Shown: one piece after another, positions 24,848 to 34,636 of the stretch
Layout: every line of letters begins with the position of its first letter
Position numbering within the stretch: the stretch's first letter is position 1
Assembly: GCF_000970855.1 (NCBI RefSeq)
Contig: NZ_KQ034046.1
Span: forward strand, 328,540 to 392,539
Origin: Lactobacillus helsingborgensis
Lineage (GTDB): Bacteria; Bacillota; Bacilli; Lactobacillales; Lactobacillaceae
Reading direction: 5' to 3'
DNA length: 64,000 bases
The notes under the pieces: generated by a model
Database searches by the model: none
What the model was told of the DNA's origin: nothing
The model's input: the letters and a program-made list of their open reading frames with translations, nothing else
Position numbers and translations under genes: made by a program

Positions 24848-25789
24848 TTATGGCAAATCATTACCAGCAGCTAAATAAATGTCATACCATTCTTGAGCTG
24901 TAAGGGAGATATCCGCCCCCTTGGCGCTGTCAATAATATGGGCTGGCGTCATTGTTCCGATAATAACTTGGGTATTTGCCGGGTGGCGTAAAATCCAGGC
25001 AGCGGCTACCGCATTTTTCGAAACACCTTTTTGATCAGCTACTTTTTGCAAAGCTTCGTTAACTTCCGGAAACTTCGGGTTGCCAATAAAGTTGCCTTCG
25101 ATTTGACCATACTGGAAAGGTGACCATGCCTGAACAGTCATGTTGTGTAAACGTGAATAATCTAGCACGCCGCGGTCATGATCAATGCTGCGCTCATCTG
25201 TCATATTGGTGTGAATGTTGAAATCGATTGGACCGGTGTGCATGACGCTAAGTTGCAACTGGTTAATTAACAGTCTTTGACTGACTCCACTTTGCAATAA
25301 GTCTACTTGCATCGGGTTAAAGTTTGATACACCAAAGTGTCTTACTTTGCCGTCTCTTTGTAATTCATCAAAAGCAGCAGCAATTTCTGCAGGATCCATT
25401 AAGGCATCAGGTCTGTGGAGTAGCAGACTGTCCAAATAATCAATTTTCATGCGGGAAAGAATGCCGTCGACTGCTTTAATCAAGTACTTTTTAGAAAAAT
25501 CGTATCTTGTCGTCTTGTAATCTAATTTAGGATTTTCATAAATGCCAGTTTTAGACTGAATATAAAAATCTTCTCTGCTTAATGATGACTTTTGGAATGC
25601 TGCACCAAAAACTTCTTCAGATTTGCCATGACCATAAATGTCTGCCGAATCAATATAGTTAATTCCTGCTTGATGGGCAGTTTCTAATGTGACTGCTGCA
25701 TCATCAACGCTCAATTTATTCATGCGCATAATTCCTAGAGCTATTGCTGAAGTAGTAAAGTTTGTATTGCCAATTTTTATTTGTCTCAT
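24848..25789 (-). CDS. Aldo/keto reductase
   Basis: A 313-aa TIM-barrel NAD(P)H oxidoreductase of the YdhF-like group. Family residues are visible: Asp and Tyr in NYIDSADIYGHGKSEEVFG, Lys in FYIQSKTGI, and His in DSLLLHRPDALMD. GVSNFNPMQ and the C-terminal VIIGTMTP loop bind cofactor. The physiological substrate is unknown. It is a single gene with AGGAGG upstream, convergent with rpoN. Confidence 0.9.
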   Translation of the reverse strand: MRQIKIGNTNFTTSAIALGIMRMNKLSVDDAAVTLETAHQAGINYIDSADIYGHGKSEEVFGAAFQKSSLSREDFYIQSKTGIYENPKLDYKTTRYDFSKKYLIKAVDGILSRMKIDYLDSLLLHRPDALMDPAEIAAAFDELQRDGKVRHFGVSNFNPMQVDLLQSGVSQRLLINQLQLSVMHTGPIDFNIHTNMTDERSIDHDRGVLDYSRLHNMTVQAWSPFQYGQIEGNFIGNPKFPEVNEALQKVADQKGVSKNAVAAAWILRHPANTQVIIGTMTPAHIIDSAKGADISLTAQEWYDIYLAAGNDLP

Positions 25790-26057
25790 AATGTACCTCC
25801 TTTTCTTAGTATACGCTTTCTTAGCGTAAAAAATTTAAAATAACTGAGTTTTAATTCATATTTAAGTTGGCAACTGGACTTTTCTTTTGCCTATATTTTA
25901 TTTGCGATTTACGCCAAAAATTTGTTTAAAATAAAACTAAAAAATAATTTTGCTGAAAAATATAAAAATATTAATTATAGTATTTGACAATTTTAGTGAA
26001 TTAAGCTTTTGTTTGGGGTATTCTTATAGTAATAAATGATGTAAAAAGGAAAAAACT

Positions 26058-29000
26058 ATGAAAACTATTACTGAAGATTATATTTTAGGACTTGATATTG
26101 GGACCAACTCTTGTGGTTGGGCTGTAATGGATAAGAAAAATAGGTTGTTAAGACTAAGAGGCAAGCGTGCCATTGGTTCACATTTATTTGAAGAAGGGCA
26201 TTCTGCTGCAGACCGGCGTAGTTTTAGGACTACTAGAAGGCGCCTTAAACGCAGAAAGTGGCGTTTAAGGCTATTAGAGGAATTTTTTGCGGAACCAATG
26301 GCCAAGGTAGATCCAGCCTTTTTTGTGCGTTTACATCAATCTTGGGTGTCGCCATTAGATAAGGACAGGAAAAAATACCACGCCATTGTTTTTCCGACAG
26401 CTAAGGAAGATCATGAATTTTATCACGATTATCCAACTATTTATCATTTGCGTGACGCACTAATGAGGGAAGACCGTCAATTTGATTTGCGTGAAATATT
26501 TTTAGCTATCCATCACATTGTTAAATATCGCGGCAATTTTTTGCAAGACACACCCGTAAATAGTTTTGTCGCCTCAAAAATTGACGTGGCTTCCTTTTTG
26601 ACTAATGTTAACCAAGCCTATGCGGACAAATATGGCGAAGAGCAAAATTTTATTGAATTAAACGAGAATAATGCTGCTGCAATAGAAGCTGTAATTCGTG
26701 GCAAAGATAAAGACAAAACGACTAAACAGTTAGATAAAGCCAAAAAAATTACCAAGTTATTGCAAAGCTCCACTAATAAATACGAGAAAAATGTTACTAG
26801 GCAGATAGCTAATGCCATTATTGGTTATAAGACACAGTTTGAAACTATTTTAGGTAAAGACATTGATAAAAATGACAAAGCTGATTGGGAATTTAAACTT
26901 TCTGACGGGGATGCCGATGACAAGCTTGAAAACTTGCTGCCAGAATTTGACGACAATGATCAATACATTGTGGCTGAGATCAAAAAATTATTTGGTTCGA
27001 TTGCTTTAAGCCAAATAGTCTATGAGAATATGACTCTGTCACAGTCCATGAAATGTAAATATAAAGATCATGGAGAAGACTATGATTTATTAAAGCAGTA
27101 TATTGCAACTTTATCTGATCATAGTCAGGTAAGGAAGCTGCTTTTAGCTTATGACTTGTATGTCAATAATCGTCATGGTCGCTTGCTGGAAGCAAAGAAA
27201 GAGTTTAAACAGGATAAAGCATTAACGCAAGACGAGTTTTATAAAATAGTTAAGGAAAATTTGGATGATTCCCAACTAGCTCAGAAAATTTTGCAGAAAA
27301 TTGACGAAGGGAAGTTCATGCCCAAGCAGCGGGTTAATAAAAACGGCTATATCCCCTATCAATTGCACCAAATTGAATTGGATCAAATTATTGCTAACCA
27401 GAGCAAGTATTATCCATTTTTGGCAGAGGAAAATCCGGTAAAAGAACATCGCAAGCAAGCACCCTACAAGTTAGATGAACTGGTTAGATTTCGCGTTCCT
27501 TATTATGTAGGACCTTTGATTAGTCCAGATGATAAAAGAAAAGATGAGCAACAAAATAAAAACCATGAAATGTTTAAGTTTGCGTGGATGAAACGTAAAG
27601 ATGATAACGGTGCAATTACCCCTTGGAATTTTGCCCAAAAAGTAGATCGTGAAACCTCAGCAAATAGATTTATTAAGCGCATGACCGTCAAAGATACCTA
27701 TCTGATTGGAGAAGATGTATTGCCTGCACGCAGTCTGCTTTACCAAAAATTCGAAGTCTTAAATGAGTTGAACAATATTAGAGTTAACGGTAAACGGCTT
27801 GAACCAAAGTTTAAGCAAAAAGTATTTAACGAACTGTTCAAACAGAAAAATAAGGTAACAAAGAAGGCGTTTAAGGAATTTATTTTACAAAATACCGGTA
27901 TGAAAACGGCTGAGATAGATGGTTTGGCTGATCCCACTAAATTTAACTCTAGTTTGTCAAGCTACTATCACCTTAAGAGTACGAAAGTGTTTGATAAGCA
28001 GTTAGATGATCCACAATATCAAGCAGATTTTGAAAAAATAATAGAATATTCATCTATTTTTGAAGATGCAGAGATTTATCAAGAAAAATTACATAAAGAA
28101 ATTAAATGGTTAACACCCGCACAATTTAAAGCAATTGCAAACTGGCGTTTACAAGGTTGGGGCAGGTTGTCTCGCAAATTGCTGGTAGAGCTGAAAGGTA
28201 AAGGTGGGGAAAATATTATATATCAGCTCTGGACTACGCAAAAGAATTTTATGCAAATTGTGAATGAACCGGAATTGAAAAAAGCAATCGTTAAAGAAAA
28301 CCATCAAGCAACAGAAGAAAAAGGCATTGAAAAAATTCTTGATGATTCCTTTACTTCTCCTGCTAATAAAAAGGCCATTAGACAGGTTATTAAAGTGGTT
28401 GATGATGTAGTTAAAGCAGCTGGTGGTAAAAAGCCTGCCCAATTTGCCATTGAATTTACAAGAGAGCCAAAGTGGAATCCACATCTATCGAATATTCGGG
28501 GTACTAAACTTTTGCAAGTTTACGAAGATACTGCCAAAAAATTGGTAGATCAAAGTCTGACAGACAGTCTTAGAGAAAATATGACCAACCGTAATTTACT
28601 TAAAGATGAGTATTTCTTGTACTTTATTCAGGGGGGTAGGGATGCTTATACAGGCAAAAAAATTGATATTGATGATATCCCTAAAAAATATCAAATTGAT
28701 CACATCTTACCCCAATCATTTATTACAGATGATTCACTAGATAACAGAGTACTGACTGAAATCGAAATAAATCAGAAAAAAGGTAAAAAATATGCTTCCC
28801 ATCTTTTTGCTCCAAAACCTGCTTTTGGGTTAAATCAATCAATTAGTGAAATGTGGAAGACGTGGCAAAAAGCTGGACTAATTAGCCAGCGTAAATTGAA
28901 TAATTTGTTATTTGATCCAGATTTAGTGAAAGATAAGCAGAAAAAAGGTTTTATAAACAGGCAATTGGTCGAAACCAGTCAAATTATTAAATTGGTTTCA

Positions 29001-30260
29001 ATTATTCTACAAGATAAATTTCCAGATACAGAAATTATCACAGTCAAGGCAGGTTATAACACCGCTTTGCGTAAGGAACTAAAACTATACAAGAGTAGAG
29101 AAGCTAATGATTATCATCATGCAATTGATGCTTATTTAACAGCAATTTGTGACAATTTCCTTTACCAGGTATACCCTAATTTTCGACCGTTTTTCGTTTA
29201 TGGACAATTTAAAAAATTTAGTCAAGATACGGATAAACAAAAAAAAGCCGTTAAATATTATGGCCTTAAAAATTTCTTGTTGCCGTTGCTAGATGACAGT
29301 ACTGGTGATGAAGTTATGGTAAATCATACTAAGCATGTGGTCTTTCATAAACAGCGTGACATTTTTAACAGATTGATTCAAGCCTATAATTATAAGTATA
29401 TGTTGGTGTCTCGCGAAACTACAACTGAAAACAGCAACATGTTTAATATGACAATTTACCCGCGTGGAGAACGGGATCGCAAAAAGACTAGAAAATTGAT
29501 ACCCAAAGGTAAAGATCTAGATCCGGCTATTTACGGTGGCTATAGCGGCAATACGGATGCGTATATGGTAATTGTCAAAATTGAAAAAACAAAAGAAACA
29601 CTTTATAAGGTAGTTGGGGTTCCAATGCGGGCTTTAGCTAGTCTAAAGAAGGCTCAAAAGGAAGGTAATTACGACCAAGAGCTGAATAAAGTGCTTGAAC
29701 CGCTAATAATGTTCAATAAAAATGGTAAAAGTAAAGCTGGCATAAAAGGTTTTACAGTAGTTAAAGATCATGTTCATTTTAAGCAGGTTGTTATAGACGG
29801 CGACAGCAAGTTTATGTTGTATTCAGCACAATATAGAGCTAACGCTAAACAACTAACTTTGTCTCAGGAAACGATGAAAGTTGTAACTGATAATACTGAT
29901 GATATGGATCAAAAAAATGCTGATAAAGATCAGCTTCTCCTGAATGCCTATGATGAAATTCTTGAAAAAGTTGATCAATACTTACCGCTCTTTGATATTA
30001 ATGGTTTTAGACAAGGGCTACATGACGGCAGAGCAAAGTTTGCTGCACTAAAAACCAGTGAAAAGAAATATACATTAAAAAATGTTTTAAATGGTTTGCA
30101 TGATAATTTAGTTACTCCTAATTTGAAAAACATAGGAATTAAGACCCCATTTGGGTTGATGCAGTCATCAAGCGGGATAACTTTGTCTCCTAATGCTAAA
30201 TTGGTTTTCCAGTCACCTACCGGATTATTTGAAAAACGCGTTAAGCTAACTAATTTATAA
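26058..30260 (+). CDS. cas9: Type II-A CRISPR endonuclease Cas9
   Basis: A 1400-aa Cas9. Visible parts in order: RuvC-I with catalytic Asp13 (ILGLDIGTNSCGWAV), arginine-rich bridge helix (RRSFRTTRRRLKRRKWRLR), REC lobe, RuvC-II with Glu799 (FAIEFTREP), HNH with His882 (YQIDHILPQSF), RuvC-III with His1021 and Asp1024 (NDYHHAIDAYL), and a C-terminal PAM-interacting domain. All nuclease residues are intact. Length and the cas1-cas2-csn2 neighbours place it in II-A. AAAAAGGA precedes ATG 26058. PAM preference cannot be read from sequence. Confidence 0.97.
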   Translation: MKTITEDYILGLDIGTNSCGWAVMDKKNRLLRLRGKRAIGSHLFEEGHSAADRRSFRTTRRRLKRRKWRLRLLEEFFAEPMAKVDPAFFVRLHQSWVSPLDKDRKKYHAIVFPTAKEDHEFYHDYPTIYHLRDALMREDRQFDLREIFLAIHHIVKYRGNFLQDTPVNSFVASKIDVASFLTNVNQAYADKYGEEQNFIELNENNAAAIEAVIRGKDKDKTTKQLDKAKKITKLLQSSTNKYEKNVTRQIANAIIGYKTQFETILGKDIDKNDKADWEFKLSDGDADDKLENLLPEFDDNDQYIVAEIKKLFGSIALSQIVYENMTLSQSMKCKYKDHGEDYDLLKQYIATLSDHSQVRKLLLAYDLYVNNRHGRLLEAKKEFKQDKALTQDEFYKIVKENLDDSQLAQKILQKIDEGKFMPKQRVNKNGYIPYQLHQIELDQIIANQSKYYPFLAEENPVKEHRKQAPYKLDELVRFRVPYYVGPLISPDDKRKDEQQNKNHEMFKFAWMKRKDDNGAITPWNFAQKVDRETSANRFIKRMTVKDTYLIGEDVLPARSLLYQKFEVLNELNNIRVNGKRLEPKFKQKVFNELFKQKNKVTKKAFKEFILQNTGMKTAEIDGLADPTKFNSSLSSYYHLKSTKVFDKQLDDPQYQADFEKIIEYSSIFEDAEIYQEKLHKEIKWLTPAQFKAIANWRLQGWGRLSRKLLVELKGKGGENIIYQLWTTQKNFMQIVNEPELKKAIVKENHQATEEKGIEKILDDSFTSPANKKAIRQVIKVVDDVVKAAGGKKPAQFAIEFTREPKWNPHLSNIRGTKLLQVYEDTAKKLVDQSLTDSLRENMTNRNLLKDEYFLYFIQGGRDAYTGKKIDIDDIPKKYQIDHILPQSFITDDSLDNRVLTEIEINQKKGKKYASHLFAPKPAFGLNQSISEMWKTWQKAGLISQRKLNNLLFDPDLVKDKQKKGFINRQLVETSQIIKLVSIILQDKFPDTEIITVKAGYNTALRKELKLYKSREANDYHHAIDAYLTAICDNFLYQVYPNFRPFFVYGQFKKFSQDTDKQKKAVKYYGLKNFLLPLLDDSTGDEVMVNHTKHVVFHKQRDIFNRLIQAYNYKYMLVSRETTTENSNMFNMTIYPRGERDRKKTRKLIPKGKDLDPAIYGGYSGNTDAYMVIVKIEKTKETLYKVVGVPMRALASLKKAQKEGNYDQELNKVLEPLIMFNKNGKSKAGIKGFTVVKDHVHFKQVVIDGDSKFMLYSAQYRANAKQLTLSQETMKVVTDNTDDMDQKNADKDQLLLNAYDEILEKVDQYLPLFDINGFRQGLHDGRAKFAALKTSEKKYTLKNVLNGLHDNLVTPNLKNIGIKTPFGLMQSSSGITLSPNAKLVFQSPTGLFEKRVKLTNL

Positions 30261-30263
30261 GTG

Positions 30264-30307
30264 CATACAAAAAAGAGAGCTAGATTAATCGCTCTCTATT
30301 TTTGTGT
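30264..30307. terminator. Bidirectional hairpin after cas9
   Basis: AGAGAGC and the complementary GCTCTCT, extended by ACAAAAA and TTTTTGTG, form a strong stem. It probably ends cas9 mRNA and backs up the tracrRNA terminator on the other strand. Confidence 0.65.
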
Positions 30308-30309
30308 AT

Positions 30310-30465
30310 AAAAAAAGCCTCTGCTATGGAACCTAATATACAGAAATAATTAGAGCCTGAGGCGTGACGATAATAAATATCGCGTTGAAACTTGTACAAG
30401 AGTACATCGTTTGATTTTAAATCTGGTTGTTAAATCAATAATGATTAGAAGTTGGTAGCTAACCA
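30310..30465 (-). ncRNA. tracrRNA, leftward between cas9 and cas1
   Basis: The plus strand at 30413-30451 closely matches the CRISPR repeat (GGTTGTTAAATCAATAATGATTAGAA region), so the minus-strand transcript carries the anti-repeat. Reading leftward it is followed by small hairpins GTAC-TCTT-GTAC and CGATA-TTTAT-TATCG, then GCCTC...GAGGC and TTTTTTT ending near 30310. This matches tracrRNA architecture. The 5' end is uncertain; a GTTGGT/ACCAAC palindrome lies at 30451-30467, and the promoter should be within 30465-30505. Confidence 0.82.
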
Positions 30466-30510
30466 ACACCTATAGCTTAACATTTTTTCAAAAAAAAACA
30501 AGGAGGAATT

Positions 30511-31422
30511 ATGGGATGGAGATCAGTAATCATCACGCAGCATGCAAAATTAACATATTCAATGCAAATGATGATTGTTCAAACTCGTGATGGGATAAAT
30601 CAAATTCCAATTGAGGATATTAATTTATTGCTTGTTTCAACTACACAGGCAGTGATAACTAGTGCACTTATTAGTAAGTTGGCGCAGAATCAAACCAAAG
30701 TTATATTTGTTGATGAAAAGGACAATCCGGTAGTTGAAACGGCTGTTTATTATCCTGGAGCGAGAAATATGGCTAAGCTAAAAAAGCAGTTTGATTGGGA
30801 TGAACATTTAAAAGAAGTATTGTGGACAAAGATAGTTAGTCAAAAGATCAAAAATCAGATTGCAGTTTTAGAAAATTATCATTTGGCTAAAGATGATGTT
30901 CAAAATGAACTGGATCAGTTGGAAATTAATGATGAAAGTAATCGCGAGGCAATTGCAGCGCGTAAATACTTTATGCTTTTATTCGATAAAAATTTTGTTA
31001 GACGTGATACTAGTGCGGTCAATGCAGCATTAGATTATGGCTATGCTATTTTGCTTTCTAGTTTTAACCGTGAAATTGTAATGAATGGCTATCTGACATA
31101 TTTTGGTATTCACCACTGTTCGCAAGAAAACCAGTTTAATTTAGCTTCGGATCTAATGGAACCATTTAGACCATTTGTTGATTATTGGGTTAAGGCTCAT
31201 GAAAGAATTAAAGAACTAACTCCAGATATTAAGTATGGTTTAGTTGAACTTTTAAGTTTAGAAATAAAGTTTAATGGTAAAAGTACTCTTTTAACAAATG
31301 CTATTACGGTTTATACGAGGGAATGTTTAAAGTTTCTGAGTGGAGAAAGGAAAGAATTGCCAGAAATGGAGATGAGTTTGACTAATGAGGTACCGAATAA
31401 TGCGCTTAATGATAATGTTTGA
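30511..31422 (+). CDS. cas1: CRISPR adaptation integrase Cas1
   Basis: A 303-aa type II-A Cas1 beginning GWRSVIITQHAKLTYS, with the active-site region GIHHCSQENQFNLASDLMEP that includes the conserved His and acidic residues. With Cas2 it inserts new spacers at the leader end of the array. AAGGAGG directly upstream sets ATG 30511. The 3' end overlaps cas2 by 38 bp. Confidence 0.96.
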   Translation: MGWRSVIITQHAKLTYSMQMMIVQTRDGINQIPIEDINLLLVSTTQAVITSALISKLAQNQTKVIFVDEKDNPVVETAVYYPGARNMAKLKKQFDWDEHLKEVLWTKIVSQKIKNQIAVLENYHLAKDDVQNELDQLEINDESNREAIAARKYFMLLFDKNFVRRDTSAVNAALDYGYAILLSSFNREIVMNGYLTYFGIHHCSQENQFNLASDLMEPFRPFVDYWVKAHERIKELTPDIKYGLVELLSLEIKFNGKSTLLTNAITVYTRECLKFLSGERKELPEMEMSLTNEVPNNALNDNV

Positions 31423-31705
31423 TTTACCAACAGAAACGGCTGAAGAACGAAAAGAATATCGCCAATTTCATAAAAAGTTGATTAATGAAGGTTTTCTGAT
31501 GGTTCAGTTTTCAGTATATGTGAGGGTGTGTGTTACTAGACAAACAGCTAAATTTTTGGAAAATCGTATTAGAAAATTTTTGCCTCGCGGGGGATTAGTA
31601 CAGTCATTAATGGTTACTGAAAAGCAATATAATGACATGCATTTTTTAGTCGGTAAGCCAATTGACGATGTGCGTAATACATCAGATAGGACGGTAATTT
31701 TATGA
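31385..31705 (+). CDS. cas2: CRISPR adaptation protein Cas2
   Basis: A 106-aa Cas2 with RLMIMFDLPTETAEERKEYR, whose Asp13 is the family's conserved acidic residue. The start at 31385 (MRYRIMRL) matches the N-terminus of other II-A Cas2 proteins and gives a 38-bp overlap with cas1; ATG 31400 is a shorter alternative. The 3' end overlaps csn2 by four bases. Confidence 0.95.
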   Translation: MRYRIMRLMIMFDLPTETAEERKEYRQFHKKLINEGFLMVQFSVYVRVCVTRQTAKFLENRIRKFLPRGGLVQSLMVTEKQYNDMHFLVGKPIDDVRNTSDRTVIL

Positions 31706-32370
31706 ATTTGTCTTATTTAACTCATAAAAAATGGGTTCTAAAAAAATTTGGCGTAAAAATCATTGCTACAGGAAGTCCAATCGCATACCGTGACTTGATT
31801 CAAGGCTTTCAGGGGCAAAATCAACTCTTACTTTGCTCAGATGATAATTATGATGCACTAAATATTTCTGAAACCTTTGATTTTATAGGCGATCCGCTAC
31901 TTAGTGGCGATATTACTAAAAAGTATATGACACATATTGTAAGTAGTTATATTACAAACTTGGATGAGGAGAATCGCAATAAGGTTATTAAATCTTTTTA
32001 TAATTTAGAAACTACTTTGCATGATACGTTATTACTTGAAGACTTACCTTTAGAAATTACTTTTGATGAAGACCTGAAAAAGTTACTTAAACTAACTGAT
32101 GTTCATTTGGACAAAACTATTTTAAATAGTCCGTATGGTATAATAGAAACAGTTTTAAGAATTCACCAAGTTTGTAATTTGAGGACGATCCCCGTTATTT
32201 GTAATGTAGATCATTACATAGAAGAACGGGAGTGGCAAGAATTAGCTAGTCTTGTTACGCAAATGAAATTGATTGTGATTTTAATCGAATTTACTGATGC
32301 TAAAAATTTACAGATACCTAAAGACATACCTTTTTATTATATTGATAAGGATCTAGTTGATTGGTATTAA
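31702..32370 (+). CDS. csn2: Type II-A adaptation protein Csn2
   Basis: A 222-aa protein in the position and size range of Csn2, the ring-forming DNA-end-binding factor needed for spacer acquisition in II-A systems. N-terminal MNLSYLTHKKW and the C-terminal RTIPVICNVDHYIEEREW...IVILIEF pattern fit the family. It overlaps cas2 by four bases (ATGA) and ends 32 bp before the first repeat. Its presence is what defines subtype II-A. Confidence 0.9.
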   Translation: MNLSYLTHKKWVLKKFGVKIIATGSPIAYRDLIQGFQGQNQLLLCSDDNYDALNISETFDFIGDPLLSGDITKKYMTHIVSSYITNLDEENRNKVIKSFYNLETTLHDTLLLEDLPLEITFDEDLKKLLKLTDVHLDKTILNSPYGIIETVLRIHQVCNLRTIPVICNVDHYIEEREWQELASLVTQMKLIVILIEFTDAKNLQIPKDIPFYYIDKDLVDWY

Positions 32371-32402
32371 CGGTATTATTAAAATTTGATGATAAAATAT
32401 CG
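32371..32402 (+). promoter_or_regulatory. CRISPR leader-proximal sequence
   Basis: A 32-bp AT-rich stretch between csn2 and the first repeat. The degenerate repeat at the far end fixes this side as the leader end, so the array should be transcribed rightward and acquire spacers here. Confidence 0.6.
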
Positions 32403-33032
32403 GTTTTAGATGGTTGTTAAATTGATGATGATTAGAACAAAGTATTAATGCGTTTCGCGATTATATGGGTTTTAGATGGTTGTTAAATTGATGATGATTA
32501 GAACTTTAAGTGGTAAATTTTGGTATCTAGGTTGGTTTTAGATGGTTGTTAAATTGATGATGATTAGAACAATCATTTACATATTCGTAAGGCTTATTGC
32601 GTTTTAGATGGTTGTTAAATTGATGATGATTAGAACACTAAGGCTGAACAGTACCTCATAAAATTAGTTTTAGATGGTTGTTAAATTGATGATGATTAGA
32701 ACCGATACTGATCAGTTAATAATGGCGCACTAGTTTTAGATGGTTGTTAAATTGATGATGATTAGAACTTCAACCTTATTTTAATATCACAGGTACAGGT
32801 TTTAGATGGTTGTTAAATTGATGATGATTAGAACGTAATATTAATAATGAAGAAAAAACTGATAGTTTTAGATGGTTGTTAAATTGATGATGATTAGAAC
32901 TTTATCGTTAAAAAATATCATTGGTGCGATGTTTTAGATGGTTGTTAAATTGATGATGATTAGAACAGTTTGAAAAGCTATCTGTTGATGACCTTAGTTT
33001 TAGATGGTTGTTAGATCAATACTCGTTTAATA
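32403..33032 (+). CRISPR. CRISPR array, 10 repeats and 9 spacers
   Basis: The 36-bp repeat begins GTTTTAGATGGTTG and ends GATGATTAGAAC. Repeats start at 32403, 32469, 32535, 32601, 32667, 32733, 32799, 32865, 32931 and 32997. Nine are identical. The last keeps only the first 16 or so bases and then diverges (GTTAGATCAATACTCG), which marks the trailer end. All nine spacers are exactly 30 bp. The first repeat lies 32 bp after csn2. I saw no spacer matching elsewhere in the window, though I could not search this exhaustively. Confidence 0.98.
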
Positions 33033-33079
33033 TCTTAAGAAAAGTACCCTAAAATAAAGAAAGGTTTTTGTTTGTTTAC

Positions 33080-34321
33080 ATGAAAAATATACTAAAAAGT
33101 AACAACAATAAACTATACCTTTTGTCAGTGATCACCGATAACTTGGGCAGCTCTTTAATGTCATTTGCATTGCCGTTAATGGTACTAGATATTACTAAAA
33201 ATGGTATCCACTTATCGATAATTTCCATTATTGAAACATTGCCCATTTTGATTTTAGGGCTTCCAGCAGGTGCGTTAACAGATAAATTCGATGTTAAAAG
33301 AATCCTTATTTTCAGTGATTTGATTAGGTTAATCAGCTATTTGATTCTTTCCGCATCCTTTCTATCCCATTTAACAGTCAATTGCATGATTTTCATTATT
33401 TATGCGGTATCACTTGTTGTCAGTGTAACCAACACGCTTAATACGGTGTCAGAAATTACTTTTGCTTCTTTTTTAGTAGAAAAGAAGGATTTTTCTGAAT
33501 TAAACAGTCTGGTTTATGGCATACAATATGCAGCTAATTTTGCATTGCCTATTTTAGGCGGGATATTATATCAGTATATTTCACATAGCCTTTTAATTGG
33601 TATTTGTGCAACTTTCTATTTAATTAGCCTTTTACTAGAAAAAAAGATAAGCTTGCAAACTAGGGCTGCTGCTTTTAGCGGCTATGCAGCTCTCAAATCT
33701 GCACTTAAAACGGTAAAAACAGATATAAAAGAAGGACTGCAATATACGCTTAATCTTCATTCTGTTTTATATCCGTTAATATTAGCTGCACTAGTTAATA
33801 TTGCTTCAGCAAATTTTGATAATGATAGTCTCATAATATTACGCACACAAATAGGACTTTCATCTCAAAATATTGGAATAATTGTAGCGATTGCAGCTAT
33901 CAGTGCCTTAATTGGTACTTTGGTGGTCAATTGGTTGAATGAACGCATTGGGTTTAATCTATTGTTTGTATCGTTAATTTTTGCAGGTGCTTTTTTTCGC
34001 GTAGTTTTTGTTCTGAGCCAAAATGTACCAACAATGGTTTTAGCAATTGCATTTGTTTCTATAATTGAATCTATTATTAATATTAGTATCATCACGAATA
34101 GGCAACAGCAAGTTGAACCTAGATATCTTGGACGGGTAACAAGTATCTATAAAACAGTGTTAATTGGGGTAAACTCTTTGGGCTTTCTTTTAGGTGGTCT
34201 TGTCGCCAAAAAAATAGGTTCAAGATCAGGCATTGGAGTATCAGCAATTGCACTTTTGCTAGTTACCGTAATTAGTATTTATTTGCTGACACCTAAAATA
34301 AAACGTGATAACAAGCTTTAG
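33080..34321 (+). CDS. MFS exporter
   Basis: A 413-aa major facilitator with about 12 helices, ILGLPAGALTDKFDVKRILI in the loop 2-3 position and a C-terminal half duplicated in pattern. It resembles the MFS_3-type macrolide/drug exporters. The substrate is unknown. The frame can open at TTG 33068; ATG 33080 is preferred although its ribosome site (AAAGG at 33060) is distant. It lies 47 bp beyond the array but shows no sign of being part of it. Confidence 0.78.
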   Translation: MKNILKSNNNKLYLLSVITDNLGSSLMSFALPLMVLDITKNGIHLSIISIIETLPILILGLPAGALTDKFDVKRILIFSDLIRLISYLILSASFLSHLTVNCMIFIIYAVSLVVSVTNTLNTVSEITFASFLVEKKDFSELNSLVYGIQYAANFALPILGGILYQYISHSLLIGICATFYLISLLLEKKISLQTRAAAFSGYAALKSALKTVKTDIKEGLQYTLNLHSVLYPLILAALVNIASANFDNDSLIILRTQIGLSSQNIGIIVAIAAISALIGTLVVNWLNERIGFNLLFVSLIFAGAFFRVVFVLSQNVPTMVLAIAFVSIIESIINISIITNRQQQVEPRYLGRVTSIYKTVLIGVNSLGFLLGGLVAKKIGSRSGIGVSAIALLLVTVISIYLLTPKIKRDNKL

Positions 34322-34636
34322 CAGCAAAAAAGAATTTAGAGGTAAGTGGTAAACTGTGAAATTTTTATTTATGCAGGTGATTTGTTTAAGATGACAGATG
34401 TATAAAAGACTATGATTCATAATAATAGCTGTGAAGTTAAACCTAATTGCTACTTCGATAAGACGGCTGGCTACAATTCAGAAGAAAACAGTAGCACACT
34501 TAATTTGGATTAATGCGATAATTTCATATCTAGCAAAAATAAAAGACTAATAAATTGCTTATTACTGCACAAATTTATTAGTCTTTTTGAATGTAAAAAT
34601 TTTTAAAAATAGTAATTAATTACAATTTCTGTGATT
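34322..34636. other. Gap between convergent genes
   Basis: No supported gene. It contains a stem-loop (34539-34587) and a 33-codon frame (34412-34513) without a ribosome site. Confidence 0.5.
34539..34587. terminator. Terminator for the convergent MFS and glycosyltransferase genes
   Basis: AAAAGACTAATAAATT and AATTTATTAGTCTTTT are fully complementary around a 17-nt loop and end in T and A runs on the two strands. Confidence 0.75.

Noticed and set aside
32439..32996. Self-targeting spacers within this window
   Set aside because: Reading the nine spacers against nearby genes gave no evident match. Only a genome-wide search could settle this.
33068..34321. MFS exporter as a CRISPR-associated gene
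   Set aside because: It follows the array but lies past the trailer end, has no overlap with cas genes and belongs to a general transporter family.
34412..34513. 33-codon frame between the MFS exporter and the glycosyltransferase
   Set aside because: No ribosome site, no recognisable motif, and it lies in a decayed-looking gap.
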